Positions 63,371 through 64,000 of a DNA stretch of 64,000 bases are shown one piece after another. The notes beneath the pieces were generated by a model. It worked only from the letters and a program-made list of their open reading frames with translations, was not told where the DNA came from and did no database searches. How positions within the stretch are numbered: the stretch's first letter is position 1; every line of letters begins with the position of its first letter. Source of the stretch: Symbiodinium natans (taxonomy: Eukaryota > Sar > Dinophyceae > Suessiales > Symbiodiniaceae); contig CAJNDS010002360.1 of assembly GCA_905221605.1 (NCBI GenBank), positions 1-64,000 of the forward strand, read 5' to 3'. The translations under genes were made by a program, and so were the position numbers.

Positions 63371-64000
63371 GCGTTCACTTCGTTAGGGTCAGCAGGAAGA
63401 CGCACCGAAACGTGCAGCGCAGCCATGCCATGCCATATTGTCAGATTGTGCAACCGAACGGCAAGCCGACATGGATCAACAATTGGACAATTGGGCAGGT
63501 AGGAGCCCTGCTGACCGCTTCCGCCGCTGGATCGCACCATGTGCCTGGGCTTTCAAATCTTCGGATGACTTCGGATGACTTCGGATAGCTGTTATTTCTG
63601 TTCTTGGTCAGCGAGGCGTTGGTGCGACCACGGTTGAGCACCCGACCAGTCCAGCAGCCAAGACAGAGCCGCACGTGATGACGAAGGCCGAGGCCCGTCG
63701 CGCTGCACCAGGCGGCAACTGGCCGTCGCGCACCTGACCATTCTTAGAAAGGCGCGTAAAGTCTGTAATCTATAAACTGAAGTCTGAAGATGGCCCAGGA
63801 CCCGTTGTCAGGTTGCCGGTCACTGAGATTTGCTGAGCACTGAGCCGCCTGATGAAGTCTCGAAAGGGCATCAATCATGCGTCGGGCAAGCCTCATGTCA
63901 AAGACTTGCAGTGCGGTCTGTCTTTTCGCACGTCATGCCGCCTGTGAGTCGGTTTATTTAAACCATTGCACTCAGGACGGGGCCGGTAAAAGCGGTCTCC
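63371..64000. other. No gene recognised
   Basis: A triplicated 10-mer ACTTCGGATG lies at about 63567-63590; nothing else is recognised to the window end. Confidence 0.3.

Noticed and set aside
1-64000. CRISPR arrays, rRNA genes, bacterial promoters or terminators
   Set aside because: No repeat-spacer pattern, no rRNA-like sequence and no operon structure were seen; the exon structure is eukaryotic.

Overview
This window looks like nuclear DNA of a dinoflagellate, most likely a member of the Symbiodiniaceae/Suessiales. Genes are cut into many short exons (38-135 nt) separated by introns that end in AG but mostly begin with GC or GA instead of GT. The recognisable protein families (Cys/His finger with a GHPxxC start, ubiquitin-like plus DUF4116 protein, ABCG transporter) are typical of dinoflagellates. 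There are interstitial TTTAGGG/CCCTAAA arrays and abundant poly-C/poly-G, CA, GA and minisatellite tracts. There is no sign of bacterial organisation, and long open frames in the low-complexity tracts are mostly artefacts.

Layout. 0.7-4.4 kb: several exon-like minus-strand blocks, one weakly resembling an ADP-ribosylglycohydrolase C-terminus. 5.0-5.6 kb: a dispersed repeat (called R1 here) carrying a CCCTAAA array. 7-15.5 kb: minus-strand exon-like blocks, including a PARG-like (TIGR02452-type) macrodomain gene at 9.7-11.1 kb, and a 300-nt polypurine tract. 16-19.4 kb: a GC-rich, gene-free block with C/G tracts, a 9-bp minisatellite and palindromes. 20.0 kb: a TTTAGGG array. 21-27.5 kb: unidentified minus-strand exon-like blocks and a diverged R1 copy. 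27.7-28.8 kb: ubiquitin-like/DUF4116 gene. 29.6-30.2 kb: degenerate telomere-like DNA and a C18/G19 hairpin. 30.7-31 kb: PH-domain gene. 33-39 kb: unidentified exon-like blocks. 40.5 kb: a small TA-flanked MITE. 41-42 kb: a possible plus-strand exon, and an ABC-2-like membrane exon on the minus strand. 46.8-47.2 kb: SET-domain gene. 50.4-51.1 kb: a 256-codon open frame. 51.8-53.9 kb: a Cys/His zinc-finger gene whose 3' end is tandemly duplicated. 55.9-60.0 kb: an ABCG nucleotide-binding domain reconstructed from eleven exons in consistent phase. 61.3-61.9 kb: a second near-identical R1 copy.

All six genes with recognisable domains lie on the minus strand, which fits the one-way gene arrays of dinoflagellates. 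Their products (transporter, chromatin or protein methyltransferase, lipid-binding PH protein, ADP-ribose-type hydrolase, RNA-binding-like finger, DUF4116 protein) do not suggest one pathway. Exon borders were chosen by eye from splice motifs and reading phase; no database search or transcript was available.
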